Positions 35,789 to 45,605 are shown, counted from the first letter of the stretch. The stretch: 64,000 nucleotides of DNA from JAJFKB01 sp965230515 (GCA_965230515.1 OZ246007.1:2976001-3040000), one strand, 5' to 3'. Made by a program: numbers and translations. The notes: generated by a model not told the origin, from the letters alone.

Positions 35789-36211
35789 ATGTTTGAAGTG
35801 GCTGCGCAGTTAACCAATGATTCGATCTCGCTGGGTGATTTCCCTCTGTCCCGTCTGCTGCTCTGTAATGATGCTAACTATCCCTGGTTTATTTTGGTAC
35901 CGCGGCGGGAAGGGGTTCGGGAGATATTTGAGCTGTCGGAAGCCGATCAGCATCAGTTGTTGTGGGAGTCCAGTTATCTGTCACAAAAACTCAACCAGGG
36001 CTTTAACGCGGACAAAATGAACGTGGCAGCGTTGGGGAATCAAGTGCCCCAGCTGCACCTTCATCACATAGTGCGTTACTGCAATGATCCAGCCTGGCCA
36101 GGGCCTGTATGGGGGAAAACGGCGATGGTTCCCTATACGCAGAGCGAACTGGCAAATATGAAGCAACGGGTCGAATTGCTGTTAGCAGAACAGTTTAAAG
36201 CGCTGAATTGA
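35789..36211 (+). CDS. HIT-family nucleotide hydrolase-like protein
   Basis: A 140-residue protein with the histidine-triad fold: DANYPWFILVPRREGVREIF near the N-terminus and QLHLHHIVRY as the active motif. The first His of the classic HxHxH is Gln here, while the catalytic middle His is kept. This variant is common in proteobacterial HIT proteins. Likely acts on dinucleoside polyphosphates or adenylated amines. RBS AATGAGGAG lies at 35773-35781. Divergent from the FemAB-like gene. Confidence 0.88.
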   Translation: MFEVAAQLTNDSISLGDFPLSRLLLCNDANYPWFILVPRREGVREIFELSEADQHQLLWESSYLSQKLNQGFNADKMNVAALGNQVPQLHLHHIVRYCNDPAWPGPVWGKTAMVPYTQSELANMKQRVELLLAEQFKALN

Positions 36212-36258
36212 GTAGTCAGCATAATGAACAATAAATGAAGTTACAGGGATACTGATCG

Positions 36259-37164
36259 ATGGATACCTCCTCCAAAAAAGTAATATATGCGGCGCTGGCG
36301 GGCAACTCACTAATAGCAGTTACCAAGTTTGTGGCGGCGACCATTACCGGCAGCTCGGCAATGTTGTCTGAAGGCATCCATTCGCTTGTCGATACGGGCA
36401 ATCAGGTGCTGTTATTGCATGGGTTAAAGCGAGCGCAAAGACCGGCAGATAAAAGTTTTCCCTTTGGTCATGGTAAGGAGATCTATTTCTGGAGTTTTGT
36501 GGTGGCGCTGCTGATCTTTGCTCTTGGCGCCGGTATCTCTATCTACGAGGGCATTCAGCACATTCTGCATCCGCAACCGATTAGCAACCCTATGGTCAAC
36601 TACATCGTCTTGGGGTTAGCGATGATTTTTGAAGGCTTTGCCTGGTATTTTGCCTTTAGGGAGTTTTCAAAGGCCAAGGGGGAGCGAGGCTATATCAATG
36701 CAATACAGGCAGGAAAGGACCCCACTCTTTTTGTAGTGTTGTTTGAGGATTCTGCCGCTATGCTGGGTTTGATTGTAGCCTTTTTGGGGGTTTGGCTCTC
36801 ACAGGTAACTGGAGTTCTCTATTGGGATGGTCTTGCTTCGGTGACCATCGGTCTGATTCTGGCCGCTACTGCGGTATGGCTGGCCTATGAAACAAAAGGG
36901 CTGCTGATTGGTGAAAGTGCCAACAAAGAAGTAGTATCCGGAATACATGAATTGGCGAATGAATTTAATGAGATAAATACCGTTAACGAAGTGCTGACCA
37001 TGCATATGGGGCCGGAGTTTATTCTGGTGAATATCAGTGTAGATTTCCGTGATGCCATACCGGTTGGGCGTATCGAAACGATTATTGTATCTCTGGATCG
37101 CAAGATTAAAGCTGAATTTCCCAAAGTAAAAAGGGTGTTTGTCGAGGCGGAAGCATCCCAATAG
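36259..37164 (+). CDS. Cation diffusion facilitator family transporter
   Basis: A 301-residue inner-membrane metal exporter. Six hydrophobic helices occupy about residues 10-210, with a metal-site motif HSLVDTGNQVLLLHG in helix 2 and FEDSAAMLGLIVAFLG in helix 5. A cytoplasmic domain follows (about 215-300). The His-x3-Asp pair in helix 2 is seen; zinc or iron would be typical cargo, but specificity is not readable. It ends seven bases before the MscS gene. Confidence 0.88.
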   Translation: MDTSSKKVIYAALAGNSLIAVTKFVAATITGSSAMLSEGIHSLVDTGNQVLLLHGLKRAQRPADKSFPFGHGKEIYFWSFVVALLIFALGAGISIYEGIQHILHPQPISNPMVNYIVLGLAMIFEGFAWYFAFREFSKAKGERGYINAIQAGKDPTLFVVLFEDSAAMLGLIVAFLGVWLSQVTGVLYWDGLASVTIGLILAATAVWLAYETKGLLIGESANKEVVSGIHELANEFNEINTVNEVLTMHMGPEFILVNISVDFRDAIPVGRIETIIVSLDRKIKAEFPKVKRVFVEAEASQ

Positions 37165-37171
37165 GGAGGTC

Positions 37172-38257
37172 ATGGTTATGGATCAGTTGCAGTCAACCAT
37201 TGCAGATTATTTGCTGGTAATTGAGAAGTGGCCGATTCTTCAGGCGCTGGTGATCTTGCTGATAAGCTGGCTGGTTGCGTGGCTACTGGATCGGGTGGCG
37301 CTGGGCAGCGTCATTCGGGCGGCGCGAAGAATTAACACCAGTTGGGATTTGAATATGCTGGAGCTGGTTCGGCGCCCGGTATTTGTCAGCGTAATTCTGG
37401 TTGGTTTTGCGGCGGCAGTAGTGACGCTGAGTCCCGGTGAGTGGTGGCGACAATTACTGTTTTCGGTACTGACCACGCTGGGGCTTCTGTTGTGGACTGG
37501 TTTCGTCGTTAAATTCACCCACCTGCTGTTAAGAAAGATGGCAGCGCACCCGAAAAATTATAAGTGGTTGCATTGGCAGACCTTGCCGCTATTTGAGAAT
37601 CTGGCCTATATCGGCATCATCGTGCTCGCGGTTTACTATATTTTTTCCGCGTGGAATGTGGATATGACCGCCTGGCTGGCTTCTGCGGGTATTGTCGGTA
37701 TCGCAGTAGGTTTTGCAGCCAAGGATACTCTGGCCAACCTGTTTTCAGGTGTATTTATTCTCGCGGATGCGCCCTACAAGATCGGTGATTTTGTGGTGCT
37801 TGATGGGGGGGAGCGGGGCGAAATAACTAAAATTGGCTTGCGCAGCACTCGCTTGCTGACGCGCGATGATGTTGAGGTGACGGTCCCAAATTCCGTAATG
37901 GGAAATACTAAAATAATCAATGAGTCCGGTGGTCCCCATGAGAAATATCGTATAAGGGTGAAAGTGGGTGTTGCCTATGGCAGTGATATTGATCAGGCCC
38001 GGGAAATTTTACTGGATATTGCCGGTGCCGATGAGGATGTTTGTGGTGACCCGGAGCCGAGAGTCAGATTAAGACAGTTCGGACCATCCAGTCTGGATTT
38101 TGAGCTGCTTTGCTGGGTAGATCAGCCGGTACTACAGGGGCGTATTCTGGATCGCCTGAATTGTGCTATTTATAAAGCGTTCAGGGCGCAAGGAGTGGAA
38201 ATACCTTATGCCAAACAGGACCTCTATATTAAAGAGATGCCGCGCAAAAACGATTAG
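37172..38257 (+). CDS. MscS-family mechanosensitive channel
   Basis: A 361-residue small-conductance mechanosensitive channel. The pore-lining helix is seen in LASAGIVGIAVGFAAKDTLA followed by the MscS beta domain (NLFSGVFILADAPYKIGDF and VTVPNSVMGNTKIIN). Four hydrophobic helices precede it. ATG 37172 follows GGGAGG at 37163-37168; the frame continues upstream inside the CDF gene. Releases solutes on osmotic downshock. Confidence 0.9.
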   Translation: MVMDQLQSTIADYLLVIEKWPILQALVILLISWLVAWLLDRVALGSVIRAARRINTSWDLNMLELVRRPVFVSVILVGFAAAVVTLSPGEWWRQLLFSVLTTLGLLLWTGFVVKFTHLLLRKMAAHPKNYKWLHWQTLPLFENLAYIGIIVLAVYYIFSAWNVDMTAWLASAGIVGIAVGFAAKDTLANLFSGVFILADAPYKIGDFVVLDGGERGEITKIGLRSTRLLTRDDVEVTVPNSVMGNTKIINESGGPHEKYRIRVKVGVAYGSDIDQAREILLDIAGADEDVCGDPEPRVRLRQFGPSSLDFELLCWVDQPVLQGRILDRLNCAIYKAFRAQGVEIPYAKQDLYIKEMPRKND

Positions 38258-38263
38258 TCCGGA

Positions 38264-38935
38264 TTAGCACCAGGATTGCTCGTTGTCCGGGTGATCCAGC
38301 AACTCACGCACATTGGCCTCAATGATCCGGTATCCGACATTGCCTGATAATCGTTGCCGGTCCTCATTAAAAATCAGGGTCGGGCTGGATTTGACCGATA
38401 ATTCCTTGGCCAATTGAGTGTCCTCTGCCAGCTGCGCGAAGGCATCTCCCCGATTAACTTTTTTCTGAATGTCGTGAACAGGCAGATTGCTCTGGTGCAT
38501 GAGTGCTTCGATCACCTCCAGACGTGATATATCCTGAAGTTCGCTAAAAAAGGCATGGCGCAGCGTCTTCTTGAAATTGGCAAATGCGCCTTTTGATGCG
38601 GTGCCTTCCTGCTCGATCAATCTGATAGCACTGAGATAGAGGTGTGCTGGTAGCGAAGAGGTTGGCGTATTATCCAGCCAGACTTTGGGGTTTAACGAAA
38701 GATGTGTAAACTGGCTGGCCACTTCCAGCACATGTTGCTGATAACCAATGAGCCCCCCTTTGGTCTGCCATTGCGAAGCCATTTTGCCTTTGATATCGCC
38801 AAAGACCGGCAGTAGCCGAAAATCCAGTTTAATCTGCTCACCAAACTCTGCTTCAAGCTGATCAATGCGAATTTCTGAGATGTAGGCCCAAACACAGAGA
38901 ATATCAGAGAAATGGGTGATGGTGATCTTGGACAT
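38264..38935 (-). CDS. DsbA-family (FrnE/HCCA isomerase-like) thioredoxin-fold protein
   Basis: A 223-residue cytoplasmic thioredoxin-fold protein of the DsbA family. The active-site position reads SDILCVWAY, with only one cysteine, so a classic disulfide oxidase role is unlikely. The cis-Pro region is VKSSPTLIFNEDRQRLSGNVGY. Related proteins are FrnE-like or glutathione-dependent isomerases. No signal peptide. Convergent with MscS, six bases apart. Confidence 0.82.
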   Translation of the reverse strand: MSKITITHFSDILCVWAYISEIRIDQLEAEFGEQIKLDFRLLPVFGDIKGKMASQWQTKGGLIGYQQHVLEVASQFTHLSLNPKVWLDNTPTSSLPAHLYLSAIRLIEQEGTASKGAFANFKKTLRHAFFSELQDISRLEVIEALMHQSNLPVHDIQKKVNRGDAFAQLAEDTQLAKELSVKSSPTLIFNEDRQRLSGNVGYRIIEANVRELLDHPDNEQSWC

Positions 38936-39134
38936 GATTTTCCTTATGTATCATACGAATTGTAACTTACTTGGACCCATTTGCCTTGGGTATTAAGCAG
39001 CTTGTCGGTTGTGTGATAGAGCGCAAAATCGGATTACCGCGACAGCACAAAATAAGTTACAATTACGCCCTTTTGTTTTTCAGTGGTCAAGTAATATCTA
39101 TCATGTTTGAAATCGTATGTAGTGGGGTTAGATA

Positions 39135-39437
39135 ATGCCAATTTATGAGTATCAGTGTGGTGCCTGTGGGCACGAATTGGAAAAACTGCAAAAAATACAC
39201 GATGCCCCCCTGGTTGATTGCCCGTCCTGCAGTGAAGCAGAGTTGAAGAAGAAGATTTCTGCGGCGGGTTTTCGGTTAAAAGGTGGAGGATGGTACGAAA
39301 CCGATTTTAAAACGGGTTCTCAGAAGAATCTGGCTGGAAGCAAGTCGGGTTCAAAAGATGCCAAAAAAGAAAGTAAGGCTGGTTCCAGCTCAGGTGGTAC
39401 CGATAAAAGTACCGGAAAGAGCGCGAAATCAGCATAA
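39135..39437 (+). CDS. FmdB-family zinc-ribbon protein
   Basis: A 100-residue small protein with an N-terminal zinc ribbon: PIYEYQCGACGHELEKLQ and DCPSCSEAEL. A low-complexity Gly/Ser/Lys tail follows. It commonly sits just upstream of aspS in gammaproteobacteria, as here. Function is not established; thought to be regulatory. Confidence 0.9.
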   Translation: MPIYEYQCGACGHELEKLQKIHDAPLVDCPSCSEAELKKKISAAGFRLKGGGWYETDFKTGSQKNLAGSKSGSKDAKKESKAGSSSGGTDKSTGKSAKSA

Positions 39438-39467
39438 ATCTTAATATCAGGAGCGAAAGTAATTGTT

Positions 39468-41246
39468 ATGCGCAGTCATTATTGCGGCGAATTAAATGAA
39501 GCACATATAGACCAGGAAGTAGAACTTTGCGGATGGGTTCACCGGCGCAGAGATCACGGCGGGGTCATATTTCTGGATATGCGGGATCGCGAGGGGATTG
39601 CCCAAGTGGTTTTTGATCCGGATACGGAAGAGAGTTTTGCCGAGGCAGAGAAGGTTCGCGGTGAGTTTGTGTTGCGCATAAAGGGTCGTGTGAGAAATCG
39701 TCCTGAGGGTACCGTCAATCCGGAAATGCGGACCGGCGCTGTGGAAGTGTTGGGCAAAGAGCTGACTATTTTGAATCGCTCCGAAACGCCTCCATTCCAG
39801 CTTGACGAATATACTAATGTGGGTGAAGAGGTTCGATTAAAGTATCGTTACGTGGATCTGCGTCGTCCCGAGATGCTGGACAAGTTGCGGTTCCGTTCCA
39901 GGGTGACCAGTAATATACGAAATTTTCTTGATGATGAGGGCTTTCTCGATATAGAAACGCCCATTTTGACTCGGGCTACGCCAGAAGGCGCTCGTGACTA
40001 TCTGGTACCCAGCCGCACCCATCCAGGACAGTTTTTTGCCCTGCCCCAATCGCCGCAGCTGTTCAAACAATTGCTGATGGTTTCGGGTATGGATCGCTAT
40101 TACCAGATAGCCAAGTGCTTTCGGGACGAGGATCTTCGTGCCGATCGGCAGCCGGAGTTTACCCAGATTGATATCGAAACCGCTTTCCTCGAAGAGCAGG
40201 ATATCATTGATATCACACAGCGAATGGTTGCTGGCTTATTCAAGGATCTGCTGGGTGTAGAGCTGGGTGAGTTCCCCCATTTGACCTATGCCGAAGCGAT
40301 GAGTCGTTATGGTAGCGACCGGCCTGATCTGCGAATTCCGATGGAGTTGGTGGATATCAAGGACCTGATGCAAGCGGTGGATTTTAAGGTGTTCAGCGGG
40401 CCGGCTAACGATCCTAAAGGCAGGGTTGCTGCTTTGCGGGTGCCAGGAGGTGCTCAGATTAGCCGCAGACAGATTGATGCCTATACAGATTTTGTCGGTA
40501 TTTATGGCGCCAAAGGGCTGGCATGGATCAAGATCAATGATCTTGCTGCCGGAATGGAGGGGCTGCAGTCACCGATTATCAAGTTTATGCCGAATGAAGT
40601 GGTGCAGCAGTTGGTTGAGCGTCTTGGTGGTAAAGATGGCGATATACTGTTCTTCGGTGCGGATAAAGAGAAGGTGGTGAATGAGGCGCTCGGTGCGTTG
40701 CGTGTCAAGCTGGGTGAAGACCTGGAAATGATTGACCGTGAATGGGCGCCCTGCTGGGTGGTTGATTTCCCGATGTTTGAAGAGCTTGATGGCGGTGGTT
40801 TAACACCACTGCACCATCCGTTTACGGCACCTTCGTGCTCAATCGAGGAGCTACAGAGCAATCCGGAGACAGCTTTGTCCAGGGCCTATGATATGGTGCT
40901 CAACGGTACTGAGCTGGGTGGTGGATCAATACGTATTCACGATCAAAACATGCAGCAGGCGGTATTCCGCGTGCTGGGTATTGATGAGGCGGAAGCGAAA
41001 GAGAAATTCGGCTTTTTACTGGATGCACTGCAGTTTGGTTGTCCCCCACATGGCGGATTAGCGTTTGGTCTGGATCGGTTGGTAATGCTGATGACCGGAG
41101 CCAGCTCCATTCGTGAAGTGATAGCGTTTCCTAAAACACAAAGTGCAGGTTGTGTAATGACCGATGCACCCGGTGAAATAGGGAATGAGCAGTTGCGGGA
41201 ACTGAGCATCAGGGTAAGGAAACCGGTTGCAGAAGAAGGTAATTAA
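39468..41246 (+). CDS. aspS: Aspartyl-tRNA synthetase
   Basis: A 592-residue bacterial-type class II synthetase. An N-terminal OB anticodon-binding domain (about 1-110; LCGWVHRRRDHGGVIFLDMR) precedes the catalytic core with FRDEDLRADRQPEFTQID (motif 2), a GAD insert (about 290-420) and the motif 3 segment PHGGLAFGLDRLVML. Length fits the family. May be the non-discriminating form, which is not decidable here. Confidence 0.97.
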   Translation: MRSHYCGELNEAHIDQEVELCGWVHRRRDHGGVIFLDMRDREGIAQVVFDPDTEESFAEAEKVRGEFVLRIKGRVRNRPEGTVNPEMRTGAVEVLGKELTILNRSETPPFQLDEYTNVGEEVRLKYRYVDLRRPEMLDKLRFRSRVTSNIRNFLDDEGFLDIETPILTRATPEGARDYLVPSRTHPGQFFALPQSPQLFKQLLMVSGMDRYYQIAKCFRDEDLRADRQPEFTQIDIETAFLEEQDIIDITQRMVAGLFKDLLGVELGEFPHLTYAEAMSRYGSDRPDLRIPMELVDIKDLMQAVDFKVFSGPANDPKGRVAALRVPGGAQISRRQIDAYTDFVGIYGAKGLAWIKINDLAAGMEGLQSPIIKFMPNEVVQQLVERLGGKDGDILFFGADKEKVVNEALGALRVKLGEDLEMIDREWAPCWVVDFPMFEELDGGGLTPLHHPFTAPSCSIEELQSNPETALSRAYDMVLNGTELGGGSIRIHDQNMQQAVFRVLGIDEAEAKEKFGFLLDALQFGCPPHGGLAFGLDRLVMLMTGASSIREVIAFPKTQSAGCVMTDAPGEIGNEQLRELSIRVRKPVAEEGN

Positions 41247-41270
41247 AAACCAGAGGATTAGAATCTCGAC

Positions 41271-41388
41271 GAAGCATGCTGAAGGTTCAAGGACAAGGCA
41301 AAATTAAGTGAGGAAGCGCAATGTACTTAAAGTACATCCGCATTTCGAACAGAATTTTAACGCCGTAATTGAGCGTTCAGCACGCTTC
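41271..41388. repeat. 118-bp intergenic inverted-repeat element
   Basis: It is bounded by GAAGCATGCTGAA (41271-41283) and TTCAGCACGCTTC (41376-41388), near-perfect inverses. An internal palindrome ATGTACTTAAAGTACAT is also present. No coding potential. It lies between aspS and yebC and is probably a dispersed REP/MITE-like repeat. Confidence 0.65.
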
Positions 41389-41411
41389 CAATATTCGGAG
41401 TAAATAGACGG

Positions 41412-42146
41412 ATGGCTGGACATAGTAAATGGGCTAATATAAAACACAAAAAGGCCAAAGTGGACGCACAGCGCGGTAAAATTTTTACCCGACTGATCCG
41501 CGAATTGACAGTGGCAGCGCGCATGGGTGGCGGCGATGTTGAGGACAACCCGAGATTACGTCTGGCGGTTGCGAATGCCAAAAATGCGAATATGCCCAAG
41601 GATACCATGCAGCGCGCCATTGATCGCGGTGTTGGTGGAGAGGGAGAAAATCTTGAAGAAATAACCTATGAGGGTTACGGTCAGGCTGGTGTTGCGATTC
41701 TGGTGGAAACGATGACCGATAATCGTAATCGAACGGTGGCGGAAGTTCGGCATGCATTTAGTAAATTTGGTGGAAATCTGGGTACGGATGGTTCCGTTGC
41801 TTATCTGTTTTCAAAGAAAGGACAGGTTACCTTTGAACCGGAAACCGACGAAGAGCAGATTATGGAAGTAGCACTGGAAGCAGGTGCCGAAGATGTAGTG
41901 ACCAATGAGGATGGGTCTATTGATGTATTGAGTGAACCAGAAGATTTTGCACAGGTTAAAGATGCGTTGGAAGAGGCCGGTTTGGAGCCAGTTAATGCTG
42001 AAGTGGCAATGATTCCGGCAACATCTGTTGAACTGGATGATGAAACTGGCGCAAAAGTGATGAAACTGATTGATATGCTGGAAGAACTGGATGATGTTCA
42101 GAATGTGTTTTCCAATGCGGATTTTCCTGAATCTGTTCTAGGGTGA
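41412..42146 (+). CDS. yebC: YebC/PmpR family regulatory protein
   Basis: A 244-residue DUF28 protein, nearly invariant at its start (MAGHSKWANIKHKKAKVDAQ) and with KIFTRLIRELTVAARMGGGD. Known roles in the family are transcriptional regulation and assistance of translation at poly-proline stretches. It is the first gene of the conserved yebC-ruvC-ruvA-ruvB order. Confidence 0.95.
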   Translation: MAGHSKWANIKHKKAKVDAQRGKIFTRLIRELTVAARMGGGDVEDNPRLRLAVANAKNANMPKDTMQRAIDRGVGGEGENLEEITYEGYGQAGVAILVETMTDNRNRTVAEVRHAFSKFGGNLGTDGSVAYLFSKKGQVTFEPETDEEQIMEVALEAGAEDVVTNEDGSIDVLSEPEDFAQVKDALEEAGLEPVNAEVAMIPATSVELDDETGAKVMKLIDMLEELDDVQNVFSNADFPESVLG

Positions 42147-42173
42147 ACAGATCCAGGTTGACGGGATATTGCG

Positions 42174-42698
42174 ATGGCATTAATCCTCGGTATTGATCCA
42201 GGTTCACGGATTACCGGCTATGGCATCGTTAATTGGAACGGCGGTCAGTGTGACTATGTTGATAGCGGCTGCATTCGGTTAAAAGCAGAAGCGCTGGAAG
42301 ACCGTCTCTATCAGATCTATCAGGGCATTGATAAACTCATTTTAAGTTACAGCCCTCAGCAGATGGCAATTGAAAAGGTATTTATGGCGCGCAACCCTGA
42401 TTCTGCTCTAAAACTGGGTCAGGCGCGTGGAGTGGCAATTGTCGCGGGAGTGAACCAAGGGTTGCCGGTATCGGAATATTCAGCCCGTCAGATAAAACAG
42501 GCTGTTGTTGGTAAAGGGGCCGCAGATAAAAAACAGGTTCAGCATATGGTCTGTACCCTGTTGAAACTGAACAAGTCGCCACAGGCCGATGCCGCCGACG
42601 CTTTGGCCATCGCACTATGCCACGCTCATACACAGCAAAGTCTGATAAAAATGGCCGGAGTGGGTTCTGTAAGGCGTGGTCGCCTGCTTCATAAATAA
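42174..42698 (+). CDS. ruvC: Holliday junction resolvase RuvC
   Basis: A 174-residue endonuclease cutting Holliday junctions. The catalytic acids are in LGIDPGSRITGYG (Asp7), MAIEKVFMARN (Glu), and QADAADALAIALCHAH (two Asp). Located between yebC and ruvA as usual. Confidence 0.96.
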   Translation: MALILGIDPGSRITGYGIVNWNGGQCDYVDSGCIRLKAEALEDRLYQIYQGIDKLILSYSPQQMAIEKVFMARNPDSALKLGQARGVAIVAGVNQGLPVSEYSARQIKQAVVGKGAADKKQVQHMVCTLLKLNKSPQADAADALAIALCHAHTQQSLIKMAGVGSVRRGRLLHK

Positions 42699-42720
42699 AA
42701 ATGGTTAAAAGCGTTCGCTC

Positions 42721-43332
42721 ATGATAGGTCGTATCAAAGGAATTTTGTTAGAGAAGACACCACCCGATATTCTGATCGATGTGAACGGCGTTGGCTATGA
42801 AGTGCAGGTGCCGATGAATACGTTTTATCGACTTCCTGAGGTTAATGAGTCGGTCCTGCTTTATACTCATTTTGTGGTTCGTGAAGATGCACAACTGCTC
42901 TATGGTTTTTATAACCAGAAGGAGCGGGCGCTGTTTCGTGCGTTGATTAAAATTAACGGAGTAGGGCCCAAGTTGGGGTTGGCAATTCTCTCTGGCATAG
43001 AGGCCGCTGATTTTGTCCGGGTAGTGCGCAGTAATGATGTCAGTTCGCTGGTCAGCTTGCCCGGTATTGGTAAAAAAACCGCAGAACGGCTGATTATTGA
43101 AATGCGTGATAAGCTGGACGACTGGCAGCCGGAAGGAGCCGATGCCGATTTTGACTCGGCGCCGCTACCGCAAGCTGGTGAGGATAAAGCCATAGCGGAA
43201 GCTGAGAGTGCACTGGTTGCGTTGGGATATAAGCCGAAAGAGGCGGCTCATGCAGTTAAGCGTGTATCCAGCCCGGGGATGTCGAACCAGGAGTTGATTC
43301 GACAAGCACTTAAAGTTATGGTCAAGGTATAG
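42721..43332 (+). CDS. ruvA: Holliday junction DNA helicase subunit RuvA
   Basis: A 203-residue junction-binding protein with an N-terminal OB domain (MIGRIKGILLEKTPPDILID), tandem helix-hairpin-helix motifs (INGVGPKLGLAILSG; LPGIGKKTAERLIIEM) and a C-terminal RuvB-binding domain (about 158-203). Complete. Confidence 0.96.
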   Translation: MIGRIKGILLEKTPPDILIDVNGVGYEVQVPMNTFYRLPEVNESVLLYTHFVVREDAQLLYGFYNQKERALFRALIKINGVGPKLGLAILSGIEAADFVRVVRSNDVSSLVSLPGIGKKTAERLIIEMRDKLDDWQPEGADADFDSAPLPQAGEDKAIAEAESALVALGYKPKEAAHAVKRVSSPGMSNQELIRQALKVMVKV

Positions 43333-43405
43333 CTGACTGTTGAAAAACACAGTATTTCGGCGACCTTATTAATAATTACAGGCTCACATTGATCGAGCGA
43401 AAACC

Positions 43406-44455
43406 ATGATTGAATCAGATCGCCTTATAACACCTCAGGTCACTGAGACGGAAGAGCGGCAGGACTACGCAATACGGCCCAATTCACTGGACGAGTATAT
43501 TGGTCAGCCGGCTGTGCGTGAACAAATGGATATCTTCATCAGCGCTGCGCGAGCACGAACTGAGGCGCTGGATCATACCCTGATCTTTGGGCCGCCAGGA
43601 CTGGGGAAAACCACGCTGGCCAATATCATTGCTCACGAAATGGGCGTTTCCATCAAGTCCACCTCTGGGCCGGTCCTTGAAAAAGCGGGTGATGTTGCAG
43701 CATTGCTGACTAATCTGGAGCCTGGTGATGTGCTTTTTATCGATGAGATTCATCGGCTCAGCCCGGCCGTGGAAGAGGTGCTCTATCCGGCGATGGAAGA
43801 CTATCAGCTGGATATCATGATTGGCGAGGGGCCTGCTGCGCGGAGTATTAAGCTGGATCTTCCGAAATTTACCCTGGTCGGGGCGACCACTCGGGCAGGT
43901 CTTTTGACATCGCCGCTCAGGGACCGTTTTGGTATTGTGCAGCGACTGGAATTCTATAATGTAGAGGATCTGACCTGTATCGTTTCACGATCAGCCAAGT
44001 TGCTGGGTGTGCCGATTGAAGAGCCGGGTGCTGCTGAAATAGCACGGCGATCCAGGGGCACGCCAAGAATTGCGAACCGACTATTGAAGCGCGTTCGGGA
44101 TTATGCCGAGGTGAAAGGTGACGGGTTAGTTGAGCAAAAAACAGCTGATGCAGCATTGGACATGCTCAATGTAGATCAGCAGGGTTTTGATCATATGGAT
44201 CGGCGTTTATTGCTGGCCATGATAGAAAAATTTGATGGTGGGCCAGTTGGTGTGGATAGCCTGGCAGCGGCGATCAGTGAAGAGCGTGATACGATTGAGG
44301 ATGTGTTGGAGCCTTACCTGATTCAGCAAGGCTATATCTTGCGAACGCCACGTGGCCGCATGGTTACCCCTCACGCCTATCTGCATTTTGGATTAAAGGC
44401 ACCTGAGGAAGGCGTGAATGCCAGTCGAAATAAACAAAAAGATTTACCCTTATAA
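43406..44455 (+). CDS. ruvB: Holliday junction branch migration ATPase RuvB
   Basis: A 349-residue AAA+ motor for branch migration. Walker A is GPPGLGKTTLANI, Walker B LFIDEIHRLSP, sensor 1 LVGATTRAG and the arginine-finger region PLRDRFGI. The C-terminal winged helix ends RTPRGRMVTPHAYLHFGL. 73 bases after ruvA. Confidence 0.97.
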   Translation: MIESDRLITPQVTETEERQDYAIRPNSLDEYIGQPAVREQMDIFISAARARTEALDHTLIFGPPGLGKTTLANIIAHEMGVSIKSTSGPVLEKAGDVAALLTNLEPGDVLFIDEIHRLSPAVEEVLYPAMEDYQLDIMIGEGPAARSIKLDLPKFTLVGATTRAGLLTSPLRDRFGIVQRLEFYNVEDLTCIVSRSAKLLGVPIEEPGAAEIARRSRGTPRIANRLLKRVRDYAEVKGDGLVEQKTADAALDMLNVDQQGFDHMDRRLLLAMIEKFDGGPVGVDSLAAAISEERDTIEDVLEPYLIQQGYILRTPRGRMVTPHAYLHFGLKAPEEGVNASRNKQKDLPL

Positions 44456-44491
44456 TTAGGGTGAAAAATATACAGATGGGAACGATAGGGA

Positions 44492-44899
44492 ATGGAATTT
44501 AAATGGCCTGTAAGGGTCTACATCGAAGATACGGATGCGGGGGGTATCGTCTATTACGTCAACTATCTCAAGTATATGGAGCGCGCGCGCACCGAATTTT
44601 TACGTTACCTTGGTGCTGATCATGCTGAAATGCTGCGTCAGGGAGCGATGTTTGTTATACATTCCGCAGATATTAAGTACCGGCAACCGGCCTGTCTGGA
44701 TGATGAGCTTGAGGTGAGCGTTGTCATTGAGCAGATCAAGCGCACCTATGTTTGTTTTCAGCAATACATTTATTGTAAAGACCGGTTGCTGGCCCAAGCA
44801 GCCATTAAAGGTGTGTGTGTAATTAAAGAATCGATGAAACCCTGCAGTATTCCGCCTAAAGTTGTCAGCGCGTTGCAGGCCTACAAAGGAGAAAGTTGA
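44492..44899 (+). CDS. ybgC: YbgC acyl-CoA thioesterase (Tol-Pal associated)
   Basis: A 135-residue hot-dog-fold thioesterase. The catalytic motif is EDTDAGGIVYYVNYLKYMER with the active Asp. It is the usual first gene of the tol-pal operon. RBS region GATAGGGA lies just before ATG 44492. Confidence 0.95.
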   Translation: MEFKWPVRVYIEDTDAGGIVYYVNYLKYMERARTEFLRYLGADHAEMLRQGAMFVIHSADIKYRQPACLDDELEVSVVIEQIKRTYVCFQQYIYCKDRLLAQAAIKGVCVIKESMKPCSIPPKVVSALQAYKGES

Positions 44900-44900
44900 A

Positions 44901-45605
44901 TTGGAAAAAATGTCGCTCTGGAGTCTGGTGGCCAATGCCAGCTTCCTTGTCCAGCTGGTGATGCTGTTGTTACTGGTAGCATCGGTGGTCTCCTGGGTTA
45001 TGATTTTTCAGCGAGCAAAATTTCTCAAATACGCGCAACGTACACTGAATAATTTTGAGGAACAGTTTTGGTCTGGTATCGATCTTAGCCAGCTTTATGT
45101 GGATATAAAGGTGAAGCTGCATGCTAACAGCGGCGTTGAGAATATTTTCTGTGTAGGCATTAAAGAGTTTACTCGCCTGAGACAACGAATCGGTGCCGAT
45201 CCCGATGCGGTGATGGAGGGTGTTCAGCGAGTAATGCGCGTGGCGCTGGCGCGTGAAGAGGAAAAGCTGGAAACACATCTCTCTTTTCTGGCTACGGTAG
45301 GTTCCATCAGCCCTTATGTGGGGTTGTTTGGCACAGTTTGGGGCATTATGAATTCCTTTCGTGGTCTGGCCAATGTCCATCAGGCGACCCTGGCAACGGT
45401 AGCGCCGGGTATTTCAGAGGCACTGGTGGCTACTGCGATGGGCTTGTTTGCAGCCATTCCCGCGGTAGTTGCCTATAACCGGTACTCGGCGAAAGTGGAT
45501 GCGCTGGCCAATCGCTACGAAGCATTCGCTGATGAGTTTTCCAGCATTCTGCACCGTAAGGTGCATGCCGGAGAGATCAAGTCAGCTAACAATCTGGCGG
45601 AGTAA
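44901..45605 (+). CDS. tolQ: Tol-Pal system proton channel subunit TolQ
   Basis: A 234-residue inner-membrane protein with three hydrophobic helices (about 15-37, 135-157 and 165-190) and the ExbB/TolQ signature GLFGTVWGIMNSFRG. The TTG at 44901 has AAAGGAG at 44885-44891, so it is preferred over the ATG at 44910 and the in-frame codons inside ybgC. Works with TolR and TolA to energise outer-membrane constriction. Confidence 0.94.
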   Translation: MEKMSLWSLVANASFLVQLVMLLLLVASVVSWVMIFQRAKFLKYAQRTLNNFEEQFWSGIDLSQLYVDIKVKLHANSGVENIFCVGIKEFTRLRQRIGADPDAVMEGVQRVMRVALAREEEKLETHLSFLATVGSISPYVGLFGTVWGIMNSFRGLANVHQATLATVAPGISEALVATAMGLFAAIPAVVAYNRYSAKVDALANRYEAFADEFSSILHRKVHAGEIKSANNLAE

